Made by a program: the position numbers and the translations under genes. Under the pieces are notes generated by a model that was not told the DNA's origin, made no database searches, and saw only the letters and a list, made by a program, of their open reading frames with translations. Below are positions 42,499-54,991 of a stretch of DNA of 64,000 nt, in pieces. Position 1 is the stretch's first letter. Every line of letters starts with the position of its first letter. Source of the stretch: Entomoplasma freundtii (lineage in GTDB: Bacteria > Bacillota_I > Bacilli_A > Mycoplasmatales > Mycoplasmataceae); NCBI RefSeq assembly GCF_002804205.1, contig NZ_CP024962.1, forward strand, positions 372,001 through 436,000. Direction: 5' to 3'.

Positions 42499-43020
42499 TT
42501 AATAATTAACAAGACTTTGGTATTGACGATTAGCAATAATTTTATCATCATGGAGGAAAGTCAAATCAGCTAGAACGCTTAGACCAACCACTTTTGCTCC
42601 TTGGGCTTCCACCATTTCAATAATTGCTTCTAAAGTGCCTCCGGTGGCAAGAACGTCATCAATAATAACAACCTTATCACCTGGTTTAATGTCGCCTTTA
42701 TGCATTTCTAAAGTAGCTTTACCATATTCAAGATCATATTCTTTTTTAATTGTGGCACGGGGAAGTTTTCCGGCTTTGCGAATCAAGACTAATGCTATGT
42801 TAGTAGCATAAGCCACAGGAGCCGCAAAAATGAACCCACGGGCTTCAGGAGCTACGATAATGTTGGCTCCAGTGCTTTTAGTAAAACGAGCCATTTCATC
42901 CACTACTTGGTGAAATACAGGGGGGTTATTAAGAATGGGGGTGATATCCTTGAAACTAATCCCTTGTTTAGGAAAGTCAGGCACCTCGGTAATATAATCC
43001 TGAATTTTAATGTCTTTCAT
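42499..43020 (-). CDS. apt: Adenine phosphoribosyltransferase
   Basis: 173-residue purine salvage enzyme (adenine + PRPP to AMP). The PRPP-binding motif is VVIIDDVLATGGTLEA; upstream are VAPEARGFIFAAPVA and LVLIRKAGKLPR, the purine-site and flexible loops. ATG 43020 is preceded by AGGAG twelve bases away. Salvage is expected to be essential in an organism without de novo purine synthesis. Confidence 0.96.
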   Translation of the reverse strand: MKDIKIQDYITEVPDFPKQGISFKDITPILNNPPVFHQVVDEMARFTKSTGANIIVAPEARGFIFAAPVAYATNIALVLIRKAGKLPRATIKKEYDLEYGKATLEMHKGDIKPGDKVVIIDDVLATGGTLEAIIEMVEAQGAKVVGLSVLADLTFLHDDKIIANRQYQSLVNY

Positions 43021-43123
43021 TTTTTACAAACTCCTCTTTCTCTCGTTAATTTTAATTTATTTTTTCCCAGTAGTGTAAGGGTATGGTCGGGTCGGGTAGT
43101 AAAAAGTATGACTTTACTGTTTC

Positions 43124-46100
43124 TTAATCATTCAAACCAGTAACTACTTGTTCTTCCCGGTTAACTTTTAGTTTATTAACAAAACGTTTATAGCCATATT
43201 TTCAACGGATACGGCGACCTTCTAATCTTAGCCAAATTGGTAGCATAATTGTTAACATTACAATCGTTGTTACGATTACCCCAACCATTAAAGTGAAGCC
43301 CATAATGGCAATTGGTGGTAAGGTAATTGTTAAAACTAAAGCAATAATGAAGTAGAATAGACCAATAAAAATGGTTCTCAAGATTCCAAAACGAAGAACT
43401 TCCACAAAAATTTCTTTTAGGAAATTATTTTTCAAGGCTTCTTGGCGAATAGCAACATTAATATTTTGAATAATAAGATCATAATTTTCTCGCCCAGTTC
43501 TCTTTGCAATTTTAAAAGCCTTTCTTTGTTCGGCTTTTAAAGCTTTGAGATTAGCCTTATACTCAGGAATCGTTTTCTCTAAAGCGAGACGGCTTTCGTG
43601 ATTTGCTACTTTGAGATTTTTTAAAGTTTTTTTGTAATTTTGTCTTGCCTCTTGTTTACTTGCTTGTAAACGAATTTCTTCTTCGAAATAACGGGCTAAA
43701 GTAGTTTCATTTTTTGAAATAATCAATGATTTCCCTTTTCCTAAAAGAAGCATTCCAGTAATTAATGCAAATTCAAGTACGCCAAGTACGCCAGCTAAAG
43801 CTTCAATGGTGAAAGGAATTCGTAAAACAATTACTAATGAAAGTGTTAAGACTAGAGTAATGACTAGACCAAGAGCTAAAGCAACATAATAAGTTCACTT
43901 AAAGCGGATAATCATGTAGATTAACAGGGCTAGTAAAACGATTAAGAAAGTCAAGCCAATTTGACGCATTTGCGCATCAGCAGTATGTGGTTGAAGACTA
44001 GTTCCTACTACACCATATTCATTTTTTGGCGGTTGTGGCTTTGATGTACCACTGCTATGACCTGCAAACGCTTGGAAAGCTTCCTTAATAGCGTTGTTGG
44101 ATGGAATTAGGTTATTTGTAACCGTAATTGAGACTCATGGTCTTGATTCAAAGGTTCCAGTAGTCGGATCAATCATGGCATAGTTAGTACCAAAAGCGTA
44201 TTTAACATCTTTGAAGTCTACGTTAGCAACTCTGGTGGTTAAGTACTTCATATAACCATTGCTGATCATGAATCGGTAAGATTCATAAACTCCAAGCGCT
44301 TGTCATTCGTGTTGGTATTCCTCAGGAGGATTTTTGTTAGGATCTGTCCAATTATGTTTTTGAAGAACTGATTCTTTGCTCTTAATGCTAATGTTATTTA
44401 GATTTTCAATAATTTTGTTTTTGTCAGCTTCTGGGGCACTATTTATTCCTTCAATAGTATCAGGAGCTCCTAATATATCATAAGTATCAGTAATATAGGT
44501 TCCGTAAATATAGTACTGAGTTCCCTTACCAAAGTTTGGAGAATAATTCAGTCCTATTGTTAACATGAATCCAAGAGCAATGCAACCAAATAAGCCAGTG
44601 AAGAATAAAGTAATTCAACCAACGCGACCAGTGCTGCGTTCAATTTTTGCCAACCGATTGTCAAGCATTTGCCCAGAAGTCTCTAAACTTTCTTCGTGAG
44701 ATTCTTCCATAATGATTTTCGGTGTGACAGTGCTTAACAAGAAAATATAGTTGTCCACGCGGTTTTTATAATAGTTTTGGAAAGGACTAGCTCATCAATG
44801 CACTTTTTGGTTTCAATAACTAGCTTTATCGCGAGCATGATTCAAACGTTTAGTTCATTTTTTCGCTTGTTTCTCTCTTCTTAGAACTTCTTTAGATTCG
44901 CGTTTAAGAATTAATTTTTCATTTGAAGCTTTCAAAGCAGTAATTTTTTGCTCAGTTTTTTTGATTTTTAAAAGATCCTTGGTTGAAAGTTCATTTTTCA
45001 AACTGTAAGTATCCAAACGTTCTTCATAAAAATCAATCATGTAGTTTTTGAAGAAACTTCCACGATAATCAAGTGAAGTATCGATGGGTAAAAGTCATTC
45101 ATGTTTCTTCAAAATTGGTGTCTTAATTGTGAAATAAATCAAGAGTCTTAAGACCACGACTCCAAAGGCTAAGGTAAAGAAAATACCCATTGTCAAAATT
45201 GTGGCAAAGTTGTTGAGAAAACCAATTCCAATTCAAAATAGAACAATGTTTGGCAACAAGGCTGCTAAACAAACATCAACTACTAATCATAATGTTTCAC
45301 GATTAGAAATTTTAAAAGCCGAAGTGATTGGCCGTTTGTCGCGATAAATATTATTTTTAAAGGCCTCAAACAATACAATGCTTAAATCCATCACCATACC
45401 AATTATGACAAACATAATCGCCAAGATATCTGGACCCATCGCAATCCCAAAGACGACATTCATCATAATTGTTAAGGAGGCAATGATGGCCGCGATGATA
45501 ATGGTAAATAAACCTAAAAGGCGGTAAAAGAACAACATGAAGATTGCAATAACAATTGCGATAATAATTAAAATTACTAAAGAAAAGATAAACATGATGT
45601 TCGAAATAATCGGATCAACGCTCGTTGTTGATAAAACATGAAAACTATAGCCTGAACCAGTTTGACTAATTTGGGCAGCAGCCTTTTTAGCATAAGTATT
45701 AGTTCCAGCAGAAATTAATAAATCTTGGCCATTAATATAAGCAATATTGCCTGATTGTTGAGTAGCAGGTTTATCATTTTCGGCAATTTCTCCTGCAAAG
45801 AGGAAATGTTCATTAAAAAGTTTGGCATCAAGTTTATCGGTAATTTTGCCATCTTTATTGACTAATGGTAAGAGGGTATTAGTTAACGTGTTGAAAGCAA
45901 CGTCAACGCCGATTTTTTTGCCATCGATATCTAATTTAGTCCCATAACGTCCACCTTCAGCAAAGTCTTCACCTTTTGAGTTAGAATCATAAGCATATTT
46001 GGTGACATCATTTTTATATTTGAAAATATGATCAGCATTGCCATCAGCAAAAAAGAGTTTTTTGAATTTCGCAACTGAATTTGAGGCCAGATAATCAGCA

Positions 46101-47005
46101 ATAAAATTTGTGTTTGCTAGGGAATTAGTTTCTTGCTGCCAATCACCATTAGTTGTTTCTGTTCAATGATTAATAGTTCAAAAATCTTCTAAAACAGCAA
46201 TTTGGTCTTCACTAAGTTTATCTTTATTATCTTTTAACTTGTCGTAAAGAGGTTTAATAAAGACGTCAATAAAAGTTTCAAGATATGTATCAAGAGTTTT
46301 ATCGTTAGTGTCATTCGCAGCAAAAAGGAAATAATTTCGAACTGTATCTAAAATGGTAGTGGTATCAATTACCATTGATAATTTGGGAGCTTTTTGGCCT
46401 TCGCTTTCTGGAGCGATTATTTTTTTTAACTTATCTTCAACTAATTTAAATTGAACATAGGGGCGATTAGTCAAACCTTCTTTTTTAGAGATGGCCGCCA
46501 CTTCGCCAAGTAAGGCAGAAGTGGGTGATTTCGCAGCTATCTTGCCATCCAAACCAGCCTTTTTCATTAACGACTCCGAAAGCATTACATCTTTATTATC
46601 TTGATCAAAGATGAAGAGACCGCCAGTTGCTTGAATCGCATTAACGAATAGTTGCTGATTATTGCCATAAGAATCACGTGGCGCAGTAACAATTAAACGT
46701 GATTTACCATCAATAGTAATATTGATACTGCCATCGGCAAAGGGAGACATTTTATCTTGTAAAATGTTTGCCCCTTTTTTGGCATCCCCATTTGGTAAAC
46801 CTTTAGTTTCGTTTTCTTTTTCGTTTACATCATAAACACCGACAACCGCTTGAAAACTTCCACGATATTGGGAACCAAGTTTGACACCTTTTGAAACACT
46901 CAAGGAAGAAAAAGCAATCCCAAAAACTAAAGCCAAAAGCATAAAAACAACAATTACGAAGTGAAAAATATTTTTGGCATTTGTTGATGACTGTTTTGAT
47001 CGCAT
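43124..47005 (-). CDS. secDF: Fused protein translocase SecDF
   Basis: 1293-residue fused SecD-SecF, which uses the ion gradient to drive the late steps of protein secretion through SecYEG. An N-terminal helix (residues 13-36) precedes a long extracytoplasmic domain (about 37-470). The SecD helix bundle follows (MFIFSLVILIIIAIVIAIFM, NVVFGIAMGPDILAIM), then a cytosolic charged coiled-coil insert (RKEVLRREKQAKK region) and a further extracytoplasmic and helix-bundle half for SecF. All pieces lie in one frame with TGA=Trp. Much longer than Bacillus SecDF (737 residues) because of the insert and large loops. Start ATG 47005 after AGGAGAG. An extended -10 lies 123 bases upstream. Confidence 0.86.
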
Positions 47006-47127
47006 TTTTCTCTCCTACTGTCAAATAAAGCTAAGTGATAAATGGTTTTTCTAATAGTTATTAATTTACAAAAAGGGTACAAAAAAACATCTCAGTTTTA
47101 ATCTTTTTGATATTTCTTAACAAAAAG

Positions 47128-47136
47128 ATTATACCA
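47128..47136 (-). promoter_or_regulatory. Extended -10 promoter of secDF
   Basis: On the minus strand TTGGTATAAT gives TGG plus a perfect TATAAT (47133-47128). The -35 is not recognisable. The leader to the ATG is about 115 bases and does not show a clear riboswitch. Confidence 0.6.
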
Positions 47137-47158
47137 ATTATTAACAAAAGCGACGGTT

Positions 47159-48667
47159 TTAATTATTGCTTTTTCCTGCCCGTAAATTTTTTTTACGATT
47201 CATTTCAATATTTTTTTTGATTGTCTTAACTAAGGCTTCATCATCTAACCTTTTTAGAAGATGTTTATTAGCCATTAATTTATTATGAACAAACTTTTCT
47301 TTACGCCCATCTTTTAACTCAATATTCAGCCTTCCTTTAACACTTCTAGTTTTTAGGACATTGACATTCATATCAGGATTCAAATTAAGAACTGCCTTTT
47401 CTAAAGATTTTCAATTAACTACGGTAATTGTCACAATCAAGGTTTTCTTTTCAATTTGTTGGCGAGCTGACTCAACACTTGAATTCCATTCAAAAATTTC
47501 GTTTTGGTAACCTGAATCAAAGAGAAATTTTTTTACTTTTTCATCCTCACTGGTGGTAATCATAATGGTACGAAATTTATATTTTGGATACATAGCATCG
47601 ATAACCATGGCTTGGACAGTAATTAAAATAATTGAAGCAAATAATGAGGGCCCAAAGATAAATTTAAATTGCATTAAAAGCACCATGCTTGAAGTATAGC
47701 CTGTAAAGGAATTATTTGAGGCTAAAGTTTGGAAGACAAAGGTCAGATCATCTTTCCATAAACTATCAAAGTCTTCAGGAAGACCCAAATATTGCCAATT
47801 CGCCTCTCATCAAGCCTTTGCGGCTGGTTCAATGGCATTAATTTGGTTTTCAGAAAGGTGACTTAAAACAGTCATTCGAATTGGTGAATTAATATCACTA
47901 GCACTTAAAGTAAACGAGTTAATAATTATCATTAAAATCGCGATAATGTAGTTCAAGTTCCGGTTAATAATGCCAATATTTTTATTTTTTTTAGTCGAAA
48001 AATACATTGTAATAAAGTCGGTTCCTCCTGTTGAAGAACCGACTTTATAGATAAGCCCATAGGACCAACCAATCAGCACACCTCCAAAAAAACCTAAGAC
48101 AAAGAGTCAAATAGCTCCATTTCATTCAGCCGATACTTTATGTAAGAGAGGATAGTCAATAATCATATGCCACTCAGTTGGGTTAATGACAGGAATAAGG
48201 TTCAAAAGTTGGTCAAAAAGGATTGTGAAGCAAATATAAATCATAGTGGTGATAGTAAAACGTCACCCAAGTTTGATTCACGAAAAAATCATCAACGGGA
48301 TGTTGATTAAAAAGTAGTAAATAAAGTAGAAACTTCCTTGTAATTTAATATTGTTGGGAAAAGTAAGAATGGCCATTAACCGAGTTACCGAGCCCAAGCC
48401 ACCTGGAAACAATCCAGTTCTACCAGTACTAGAAATAAAGTAATCTAAAACAATAGTGGTCATTAAAGCACTAAAAGCAATTGCCAATAAATCAATTCAA
48501 AAAGCCCTTTTGAAATAAACGGCCGACATCAAGTTATTTTCTGCTTTGGTAATTAATCCGGCCTTTGTTTTTTGAAAAGTTGGCGAATTACGAATTTCTT
48601 CCACTTCTTCGTCGCTTAAAGTAATGATTTTTTTCCTATAATTTTCGTGAATTGTAATTTTCCTCAT
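47159..48667 (-). CDS. YitT family membrane protein (DUF161/DUF2179)
   Basis: 502 residues. Five or six hydrophobic helices follow a 60-residue cytosolic N-terminus; the family signature GGVLIGWSYGLIYKVGSSTGGTDFITMYFS is at about residues 190-218. It is followed by a cytosolic DUF2179 domain (TIMITTSEDEKVKKFL, TLIVTITVVNWKSLEKAV) and a basic C-terminal tail that ends RKKNLRAGKSNN. The function is unknown; members sit in the membrane of Firmicutes and Mollicutes in many copies. GTGAGG lies ten bases before ATG 48667. Longer than usual (about 280 residues) owing to both extensions. Confidence 0.85.
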
Positions 48668-48733
48668 ATTTGTGGAACCTCACTTTAGGTTGTTATTCCT
48701 TGCTATAATCGAATCGATTTAATTTTAAACATT

Positions 48734-50149
48734 TTAATCATCAAAAAGGGTACTACGACGTTGTTTGTACTTTTCTTTTTTAATTTTTTGAATAGATTCT
48801 TTAATATGTTGACGACGACGGTTTTTCTTAATGGTGTCTAATTCTTCCTTACGCTTTCTTTTATAACCGGGTTTCACCTTTTTATTAGCGTAACGGTTTA
48901 AGACTTGCTTACTTTCCGAATCCAGATTTTGGGGGTTTTTTTTATTTTTTTTAGCTGTGATTGATTGCCAAGAACCCTGATTAAATTTTAAAAGAGTAAA
49001 ATTTAAGCCTTTGTTCTGAAGTTGATCAATTTGTTTTTGGTTATCAAAAGTTTTTAAGACATAACTTACACCATGAGCACCATTACGACCTGTTCTGCCA
49101 GAACGATGAATATAATAATGTCAATCACGCGGTAAATTTACCGAAATAACATGGCTAGCTCCAGGAAAATCTAGGCCACGGGCGGCAATGTCAGTTGCTA
49201 CTAAATATTGGAATTCATTGTTTTTCAAGCGTTTTAACATCGCATCACGAGTGCGAGGGCTAAGGTTACTATGAAGTTCCCCTACTTCATTAATGCCAAA
49301 ATCATGAAGAATTTTGACTATTTCTGGAACCTGATCCTTGCTATTAACAAATATCAAAGCTAAAAACGGTTCAATTGTGGCAAGCAATTGGTTAAATGTT
49401 GTTGCCAAAGCTTGATCTTTAGTTTCGACTAAAAAGTGTTCGACATTCGGATTTTGTTGTCTGAGTGGTGTTTGGTTAATGAAAACGGAATTTTTGGAAT
49501 ATTTTTTCAAAAATTGGCTCAGTTCTTGTGAAATAGTAGCGGAAAAGAAAGCCACTTGAAGACGGGGGTTCATTTTATTTAACAAAAAATCTAAATCTTC
49601 AAGGAAACCATAATCAAAAATCATATCGACTTCATCGACGACTAATGATTGGGCAGTAGTTAGTTTGAGAGCTTGGTCTACATAGAGTTCTTTAAGACGA
49701 GTGGGAGTACCAATAACAACTGTCGGTTGCTTATTGGTTAGACTAGCTACTTCTTTTTGATAATCGTTTCCTCCAACAAATAATTGACTTTTAAAATCGG
49801 GTTGGTTTTTTAAAATTAACCGAGTTTCTTCAAAAATTTGTTGACCCAATTCTCTTGTGGGGACCACAATAACACATTGAACGGTTTCGTTTGGTGATTG
49901 GTGAAGATTATTTAATAACGGTAGCAAAAAAGCGTGTGTTTTTCCCGTTCCAGTCGGAGCTAAAGCAATCACGTTTTGGTGTTTTTTTAAGAGAGGGATA
50001 ACCGCTTCTTGAATAGCGGTTGGTTTTTTAAAGTTATGAGCTCGAAGTGCTTCATTAACAAATTTTTTAAAACCAAAATTTGTAAAATCATTTATTTTGG
50101 GTTTAGAAGTTGCCTTTTTAAGAGCGTCAGGTTTAGTTGATTTAGGCAT
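48734..50149 (-). CDS. DEAD-box RNA helicase
   Basis: 471 residues. Motifs in order: Q motif (KKPTAIQ), I APTGTGKT, Ia PTRELG, Ib GTPTRL, II VDEVDMIFD (DEVD variant of DEAD), III SATIS, IV LIFVNSK, V ATDIAARGLD, VI HRSGRTGRNG. The C-terminal 90 residues are a basic Lys/Arg tail, as in CshA/CshB. The likely role is mRNA turnover or ribosome assembly. ATG 50149 has a weak AAAGGG site. It lies 34 bases downstream of the Nif3-like gene. Confidence 0.93.
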
Positions 50150-50183
50150 AGGAATATTTCCCTTTCTACAGGAATTTATAATT

Positions 50184-50978
50184 TTAAAGGGAATAAACTT
50201 GGTAAGGAATATTCATTGAACTTTCCATAATTGTTACTTCTGGGAAAGAATTTTTCAAGAGATTAACGAGATGTTTCACGAAATAATTTTCCATTTCATG
50301 ACCTAGAGCTAGGATGGCGACTTGATTATCTTGTGCATAAAGTCACTCATGCCATTTTAAATCACCAGTCACAAAGACTACATCAGTCAGTTGCTTATTT
50401 ACCAATGTATCACCACCTGAGCCGGTAACTACCAAAAATTCTTTAATTGGTTCCACCCGCTTAGCTAAAACTTGGTTAGTTAAAGGCTTGAGAGTCGGAA
50501 AAATTTTGACAATGTTTTCACGAAAAAACTTTGGAGTGATTGCTTGCTTTAATTTGACTTCATAACCTTCCTTTTCCAAACCGAAATTTTTAATTTGCCT
50601 AGTTGGAAAAGCTTCTTCAAGCATTGTTATTAGTAGATTATGCGGTGATGCATCATAATTAGTATGAATACTAAAAACTAAGATGTTATGGTCAATTAAA
50701 TCCTTGATAATTTTCTTTTTGCTTGGATTTAGGTTTTCATTTTTTAAGTCGGTAAAAATGAAAGGATGTCGGGTAATGATCAAATTGATGTTATTTTTAA
50801 CTGCTATTTTCGCTATTTCTTTAGTCAAATCTAAGCAAACTAACACTTTTTCAATTGGCTGATCAAGATTGGGATGAGTTTTAATCTGAAAATTTTGTAA
50901 ACCTGAATGGTCCCATTTAGCCATAAGTTTTTGCGGGAATTTTTTATCAAGGTATTTTAAAATTTTTACTAATTCCAT
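50184..50978 (-). CDS. Nif3-like (YqfO/YbgI) dinuclear metal protein
   Basis: 264 residues of the Nif3/DUF34 family, which forms hexameric rings with a dinuclear metal site and whose function is not settled. Motifs: KWDHSGLQ near 21-28 (usual form WDnvGLq), CLDLT, IITRHPFIF at 67-75 (usual form ItHHPllF, so the first His is replaced by Arg70), IHTNYDAS with His105 and Asp109, and a late GHEMENYF. It overlaps trmK by ten bases, an arrangement conserved in Firmicutes. The missing ligand could weaken metal binding. Confidence 0.9.
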
Positions 50979-51646
50979 AAGGATAAATAACTTTCTAACG
51001 CTTTAATTTTACTTTGATGGTCCGTTTTTTGCCTATCTTGAGAAATTTTCGACGTTATTTTTTGCAAATGTTGGGAAAGATCTTGCAAATAATTTTTGTA
51101 GGCTAAATTATTTTTATACCAACAAAAATCGCCGAACTCTATGTCTGTGATGGTTTGACAATTGACCTTTTTTTCAATTTTAATTAACCAATAAGGGTGA
51201 TTTTTTTCTTCAAAAAATGTTTCATAGGTAAGCGCAAAACTATGTTCATTAGCTCATTGGCGTAATTGTCAAGGATTAGTATTGCTACACAATAGATAAG
51301 TCGAAATAATTGGATTATCTTTTTGCAAAATTTCCAAAATTGTTTGACTTCCAAGGCCAGCAATCACGCACCAAGAATCAGGACTAAAGGCTGCGGAATT
51401 TGTTGTTAAAAATTGTAAACCGTCGCTTAATACTAAAGTAATTTTATCCAATAATTGGGCTTTACTAACATTTTGGAAAGCACTTTTTAAAGGTTCAGGG
51501 CGATTATCAACCGCATAGACATGATTTACGCCTCTTTGCTTAATAGAATCAATCGCCAAATACCCATGATCAGTCCCGATATCAAATAGAGACTTGGTAT
51601 TTTTAGGAACTAAAGCAAGTATTCTGTTTAAACGGTTGGATTTCAT
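50969..51646 (-). CDS. trmK: tRNA (adenine-22-N1)-methyltransferase
   Basis: 225-residue Rossmann methyltransferase that methylates A22 of bacterial tRNAs. SAM motif DIGTDHGYLAI at residues 22-32, VYAVDNRPEPL (acidic loop), LSDGLQFL, and CVIAGLGSQTILEIL, the NPPY-like family motif. A C-terminal coiled coil (LQDLSQHLQKITSKIS) is typical. It overlaps the Nif3-like gene and lies 45 bases downstream of rpoD, following the family operon order rpoD-trmK-nif3. Confidence 0.92.
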
Positions 51647-51691
51647 TCACAAACTTTCCTCATCTATTAAAATGGCCTTATTTTTTCTTGG

Positions 51692-53137
51692 TTAACCTTT
51701 ATAAAACTCTTTCAGAATCTTCCCTAATTTATTATTATTTGCTGGCATTTTCAATTTTCGAATAGTCTTAGCTTCTATTTGGCGAATTCGCTCACGAGTC
51801 ACATTCAATTCTTTGCCAACTTCTTCTAAGGTTTTTGGCGAGTCATATTTAGCTAAATGTTCATTGATAATATCACTATTATAACGACGAGCTTGTTCTA
51901 CTGTCGTGTCATAATGAATTTCTAAACGGTTAATTTCATCTTTCAAAGCTTGGCGTGATTCCGAATTATCTTCCGTTAAACGGACTAAAGCACGTAATTT
52001 AGTAGGGACGATACCATAACGCATACGAATAACTTTTTCTTCGCGAGGGTTCATTTCCGCAAACACATCATCCATCACTTCGCGCAAGACTTCTTTTTCA
52101 GCAAATTGACTAGGCGACATCATATCTTTGTCTTCCACAAAGTCACCAAAGTGAGTATCATCTTCATCACCAAACGGTTTTTCCAAAGAAACTGGTTCGA
52201 TTGATAATTTTTTGATTTCTACCACTTTCTCCGGAGTTAAGCCTCCACCAATTTTATCGGCGATTTCTTTAGAAGTTGGTTCACGTCCTAGTTCTTGAGT
52301 CAGTTGACGCTCAATACGAGCTAATTTGTTAATTGTTTCTACCATATGGACCGGAATTCGAATTGTTCGGGCTTGGTCGGCAATCGCACGAGTTATCGCT
52401 TGACGGATTCATCAAGTAGCATACGTTGAAAATTTAAAACCTTTAGAATAATCAAATTTATCAACAGCTTTAATTAAACCGATATTTCCTTCTTCGATTA
52501 AGTCTGAGAAATCTAAACCACGATTTAAGTGTTTTCGAGCTACAGAAATAACTAATTTTAAATTTGATTCAATTAATTTATGACGACCCTCTTCACGTTC
52601 CTCTGGATCTTCAGATTCCAACATTTGGGCATAAACGATTTCTTCAGTTTTGGACAAGATTCTTGATGAGCCAATTTTGTTGAAATAAGCTTTGATAATA
52701 TCTTGAATCTTGGTCTCATTACTAATACCACCAATTCGGTATTTAACTACTGCTACATCCTTAGCCTTAGCTTTTGCCTTATCTGCAGCCTTTTTACGAG
52801 CTCGAAACTCATTTTCAAAATCTTCAGAATCAATATTTTCCAAATTATCTAGACTATCTTCTAATTCAAAATCTTCATCAACATCTAAATCATTATCAGT
52901 ATCAACTTCATCTAAATCAGCTTCATTATCAAAGGCAATTAAATTACTTTTTTCAAAAGTTTCGAAAAGGCTTTCTTGTTCATCATCAGAAAAGAAGGGG
53001 AAAGATTTAGCAATGGCATCTTGGATGTCACCAATTGTTAAATCTGCTTCTTTTTCTGCTAAGTTTAAAACGTATTCTTTGAACTCATCGGCATTTTTAA
53101 TTTTCTTTAGTTCTTGGGGATTCATTTTTTTATTCAT
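51692..53137 (-). CDS. rpoD: RNA polymerase primary sigma factor
   Basis: 481 residues. A poorly conserved acidic N-terminus (region 1.1 replaced by an Asp/Glu-rich tract at 70-110) precedes region 1.2 to 2 with [27 protein letters not shown], followed by two consecutive TGA codons (52409-52414) for the invariant WW of the -10 melting motif, then [21 protein letters not shown]. Region 4 carries [26 protein letters not shown]. All are diagnostic. ATG 53137 lies six bases past the dnaG stop, giving the classic macromolecular synthesis order dnaG-rpoD. Confidence 0.97.
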
Positions 53138-53143
53138 TGCGTT

Positions 53144-54952
53144 TTATTGCCTCTTTTTTCTTAAATCTATAATTTCTTGGTGAATTTCTTCTTTCACTTT
53201 CAAAAATTTTTTTTGAACTTCTACAACATCAGTTTCACGAATTTGTTGAGCGTATAGTTTCTCTTTGGCTATTAGATGGTGCTCTTGTAAGGTGAGAATC
53301 GCACTATCTAAATTACTACGAACATGTCAATTCGCTTGTAAATGTGGTTCTAATTGTCAAAATGGATTTTGGTAATCAAAATTTGATAATTGAAGAATAG
53401 CCATTAATTCCTCTCAATTATTGGCATGGTAAGTTCCATTTTGATAACCATTAATTAATTCTTGGAGTACGATATACAAATCAGGATTGGGTGCCCCTCC
53501 TAAATGTCGAGCAATTTTTTCGAGATGACGAGGGGAAGATATTAACGATTGTAAAATATCTCTTTGACTATAATCATAGGCATCGGGTTGTTTATCAAAG
53601 GTTTTTGGTTTTCGTTTAGTAGTCGTTATTGTTACGACGGGCGGTCTCGGCAACTCCTGTCCACTAAGGTTATTTCTAAACTTTTCGTAACTCTCCCCCA
53701 ATACCGAAGTCGTTAAATTGGTTTTTTGGCTTAATTTTTGAAGTCCTTGTGCTTTTAAAACTGGTTCTGTAACTAAAAGTAAAAAATCAAAAACTCGGTT
53801 TAAATATTCACGAAATAATTCTGGTTTTTGAAGATTGACTAATTGAGGAATTTTTTCAATAGCATAGAACAACGGAATTTGTGGATTATTCAACATCGTT
53901 CATAATGTTTCGCTTTGGCCTTGATGAACTAAGTCATCTGGATCTAGTTTTGTCTCGTTATCGATAATTTGCACAGGAAGATGATAATTAAGCAATTTTT
54001 TAGCACTCGTTAATGACGCTTTCACACCCGGTAAATCACCATCGAGGAACAAAAGCACTTCCACTTTTAATTTTTTGAAAAGTTGCAAATGAAACTCACT
54101 CAAATTAGTACCCATTAAAGCTATTGCATTTTTAACACCAATTTGATGTAAGCTCATTACATCCATAAAACCTTCTAAAACCAAAATTTTTTTAGAAATG
54201 GTAATGCTTGGAAGGGCCATATCCAAATTAAATGCCAATTGCGATTTTTTAAAAAGTTTTGTTTCTCGAGTATTTAGATATTTTGGTGTTTGTTCGTTAA
54301 TGGTTCGCCCAGAAAAGCCTAATATTTTTCCATCTTGGTTTTTAATTGGGAACACTAAACGATTGACGAAATAGTCAAAGACCTGTCCATCCTTTAACGT
54401 CACGAGTCCAGCACTACGTAAGAGTTCTAAATCTTCGTTTTGAGAAAGCATTGTTTTGTAGAAACTAATTTTAGATGAAGCTCAACCAATTTCTCAGTAC
54501 ATCATTTCTTCCTGGTTGAAACCTCTTTTAGTGAGATATTCTTGTGCTGCTAAACCCTCTTGGGAAGCTAAAACAACTTGGTAAAATTGCAAAGCCTTTT
54601 CATTTAAGGAAAAGAGTTTTTCTTCTTCGGAAGAATATTTAGAATTGACTACCCTGTTTTTCAATTCAGGAATCGGAAAATCGATTTTAGTACTTATAAT
54701 TTCTAAAGCAGTTAAAAACTCACTATGAGTGTAATTCTTGACAAAGTCAATTATATTCCCTTGTACACCGCAAGAGAAACATTTGTAGATTCTTTTCTCC
54801 GAATTAACAGAAAATGAAGGACTTTTATCATCATGGAAGGGGCAAAGGGCTCAATAATTTTGACCTTTTTTTTGGAGAGGAATATAATCGCCAATAATTT
54901 CGGCCAAATCAGCTTCTTCAATAATATGCGCTATTGTTTCTTGAGGAATCAA
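53144..54952 (-). CDS. dnaG: DNA primase
   Basis: 602-residue primase. CHC2 zinc finger CPFHDDKSPSF...CFSCG near residues 38-63; catalytic core with GFSGRTI and YLNTRETKLFKKS; TOPRIM motifs LVLEGFMDVMSL and FLDGDLPG; a helical C-terminal domain that should contact the helicase. The start is TTG at 54952 because GGAGG (54967-54963) is ten bases upstream and the protein then begins MIPQETIAHII as in the family; GTG at 54961 would leave one base. It lies 39 bases after glyS. Confidence 0.94.
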
Positions 54953-54991
54953 AATCGCCACACCTCCTTATTTAAGTCTTATGTAAGTCTA

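Noticed and set aside
52710-53183. Open frame opposite the N-terminus of rpoD rich in Leu and Ser
   Set aside because: It is the mirror of the Asp/Glu-rich tract and has no ribosome site; rpoD is certain on the other strand.
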